64,000 nucleotides of DNA from Geodermatophilus sabuli. GTDB taxonomy: Bacteria > Actinomycetota > Actinomycetes > Mycobacteriales > Geodermatophilaceae. Shown in pieces: positions 63,075-64,000 of the stretch. The stretch covers positions 62,001-126,000 of the forward strand of contig NZ_JAAGWF010000017.1 in the NCBI RefSeq assembly GCF_010686765.1. Direction: 5' to 3'. The position numbers and the translations under genes are program-made. The notes under the pieces were generated by a model that saw only the letters and a program-made list of their open reading frames with translations, was not told the origin of the DNA and did not search any database. Every line of letters begins with the position of its first letter. Positions within the stretch are counted from its first letter, which is position 1.

Positions 63075-64000
63075 TGGCCGACGTCGGGCTGGTCGACGTG
63101 TCGATCCGGGACGGCAACCAGAGCCTGTGGGGCGCCACCGGCCTGCGGACGGCGCACGTGCTGCAGGTGGCGCCGCTGCTCGAGCGGGTGGGCTTCCGGG
63201 CGCTGGACTACTCCTCGAGCACCGCGATGGGGGTCGCCGTCCGCACCCACCGGGAGGACCCCTGGGAGCGGATCCGGCTCACCCGGGCGGTCATGCCGAC
63301 CACGAAGCTGCAGTTCATCGGCACCGGGTTCCGGTTCATCTCCTGGGAGAAGTCGCACCCGGAGACGATGCAGCTGGTCTACGACCGGCTCGCGGCCAAC
63401 GGCATCGACCGGGTCGTCGTCCTCGACCCGATGCACGACATGGACGCCGCCCGGGAGACCGCCCGCCGGCTGAAGAGGGCCGGCATCGCCGAGGTGGTCG
63501 GCGCGCTGACGTTCACCATCAGCGCCGTCCACGACGACGCCTTCTACGCCGACCTCGCCGGGCAGATGGCCGCCTGCCCGGACCTCGACCGGGTCTACGT
63601 CAAGGACCCGGCCGGCATCCTCACCGCCGAGCGGGCGCGGACGCTGCTGCCCGCCATCACCGCCCGGCTGGGCGAGACGGCGCTGGAGCTGCACTCGCAC
63701 GCCACCATCGGGCTCTCGCCGCTGACCTACTCGATCGCGCCGGACCTGGGCGTGCAGGTGGTGCAGGTCGGCTGCGGCGCGCTGGGCAACGGCAGCTCGC
63801 TGCCCGAGGCCCGCCGGACCGTGGCCAACCTGCGGGAGATGGGCCACCGGGTGGACGTCGACGACCGGGCGCTCGGCCTGGCCTGCGACTTCTTCGACCG
63901 GCTGGCCGCCGCGGAGGAGCTGCCGGCGGGGATGCCGCAGGACTTCGACGCGGCGTTCCTCCACCACCAGATCGCCGGCGGCGTCATGACCACCACGCGC
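63074..64000 (+). CDS. pyruvate-carboxylase/transcarboxylase-type carboxyltransferase, divergent (cut by window end)
   Basis: 309 residues of an HMGL-like TIM barrel are visible. Conserved catalytic parts are VSIRDGNQSL (metal Asp 13), VYVKDPAGIL (Lys 177, the carbamylated lysine site) and LHSHATIG (metal His 207 and 209). The keto-acid specificity region differs: pyruvate enzymes read SLLATRMRTEDM, this reads SLWGATGLRTAHV, and HTHDT is HSHAT. It takes CO2 from carboxybiotin, but the acceptor is probably not pyruvate. It is the last visible gene of the run. Confidence 0.9.
   Translation, partial: MADVGLVDVSIRDGNQSLWGATGLRTAHVLQVAPLLERVGFRALDYSSSTAMGVAVRTHREDPWERIRLTRAVMPTTKLQFIGTGFRFISWEKSHPETMQLVYDRLAANGIDRVVVLDPMHDMDAARETARRLKRAGIAEVVGALTFTISAVHDDAFYADLAGQMAACPDLDRVYVKDPAGILTAERARTLLPAITARLGETALELHSHATIGLSPLTYSIAPDLGVQVVQVGCGALGNGSSLPEARRTVANLREMGHRVDVDDRALGLACDFFDRLAAAEELPAGMPQDFDAAFLHHQIAGGVMTTTR

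Overview
The window is high-GC (about 73-75 %) chromosomal DNA with tightly packed genes, many GTG starts, and frequent 4-base ATGA/GTGA stop-start overlaps. The gene families (mycofactocin-type SDR, PucR-regulated proline catabolism, oligoribonuclease, CtpE-like P-type ATPase, paired ArsR/SRPBCC genes) point to an actinobacterium, most probably a member of the Geodermatophilaceae (Blastococcus/Geodermatophilus type). That placement is inferred from gene content and codon use, not from a phylogenetic marker. I see no phage, transposase or CRISPR; two tRNA genes (Lys-CTT, His-GTG) are present.

Layout. 1-13 kb: the tail of an acyl-CoA dehydrogenase, a double-domain MerR regulator, an erythromycin-esterase-like hydrolase, an SDR, an MFS carrier, a small lipoprotein, an SRPBCC-ArsR-SRPBCC operon, a mycofactocin-type SDR, a flavin split-barrel protein, an epoxide-hydrolase-like enzyme, a TetR gene overlapping a membrane protein, isopentenyl-diphosphate isomerase, a polysaccharide deacetylase and another SDR. 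13-18 kb: heme oxygenase, then PucR regulator divergent from putB/pruA (proline to glutamate). 18-25 kb: a frameshifted gene, nitroreductase and DUF488 pair, MFS carrier, ABC exporter, flavoprotein, and a hairpin-rich 390-bp gap before a TetR gene. 25-31 kb: small membrane protein plus dual-RCK potassium channel, a GGDEF-EAL protein, and a two-gene unit joining a SpeD-like (AdoMet decarboxylase fold) protein to a LuxI/FeeM-like acyltransferase.

31-48 kb: tRNA-Lys, L,D-transpeptidase lipoprotein, a BNR-repeat protein paired with a MoaD/ThiS-like protein, QorB-like reductase, YnfA, a methyltransferase, a second ArsR/SRPBCC pair with an operator like that of the first, a CtpE-like ATPase, a polyol dehydrogenase/HAD operon, tRNA-His, oligoribonuclease and two large proteins of unknown function.

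48-54 kb: a TetR gene faces a methylcrotonyl-CoA-carboxylase beta/alpha and acyl-CoA dehydrogenase operon (leucine-type catabolism). The two promoters mirror each other, look leaderless, and their -10 boxes lie inside paired operators. 54-64 kb: an IclR regulator faces a run of six overlapping or nearly touching genes: acetoacetate-CoA ligase, a split rifampin-phosphotransferase/phenylphosphate-synthase-like dikinase (two genes), biotin carrier, biotin carboxylase, and a divergent pyruvate-carboxylase-type carboxyltransferase cut by the window end. Together they could activate a ketone as an enol phosphate, carboxylate it with biotin-CO2 and ligate the beta-keto acid to CoA. This is the strongest candidate for an undescribed system here.
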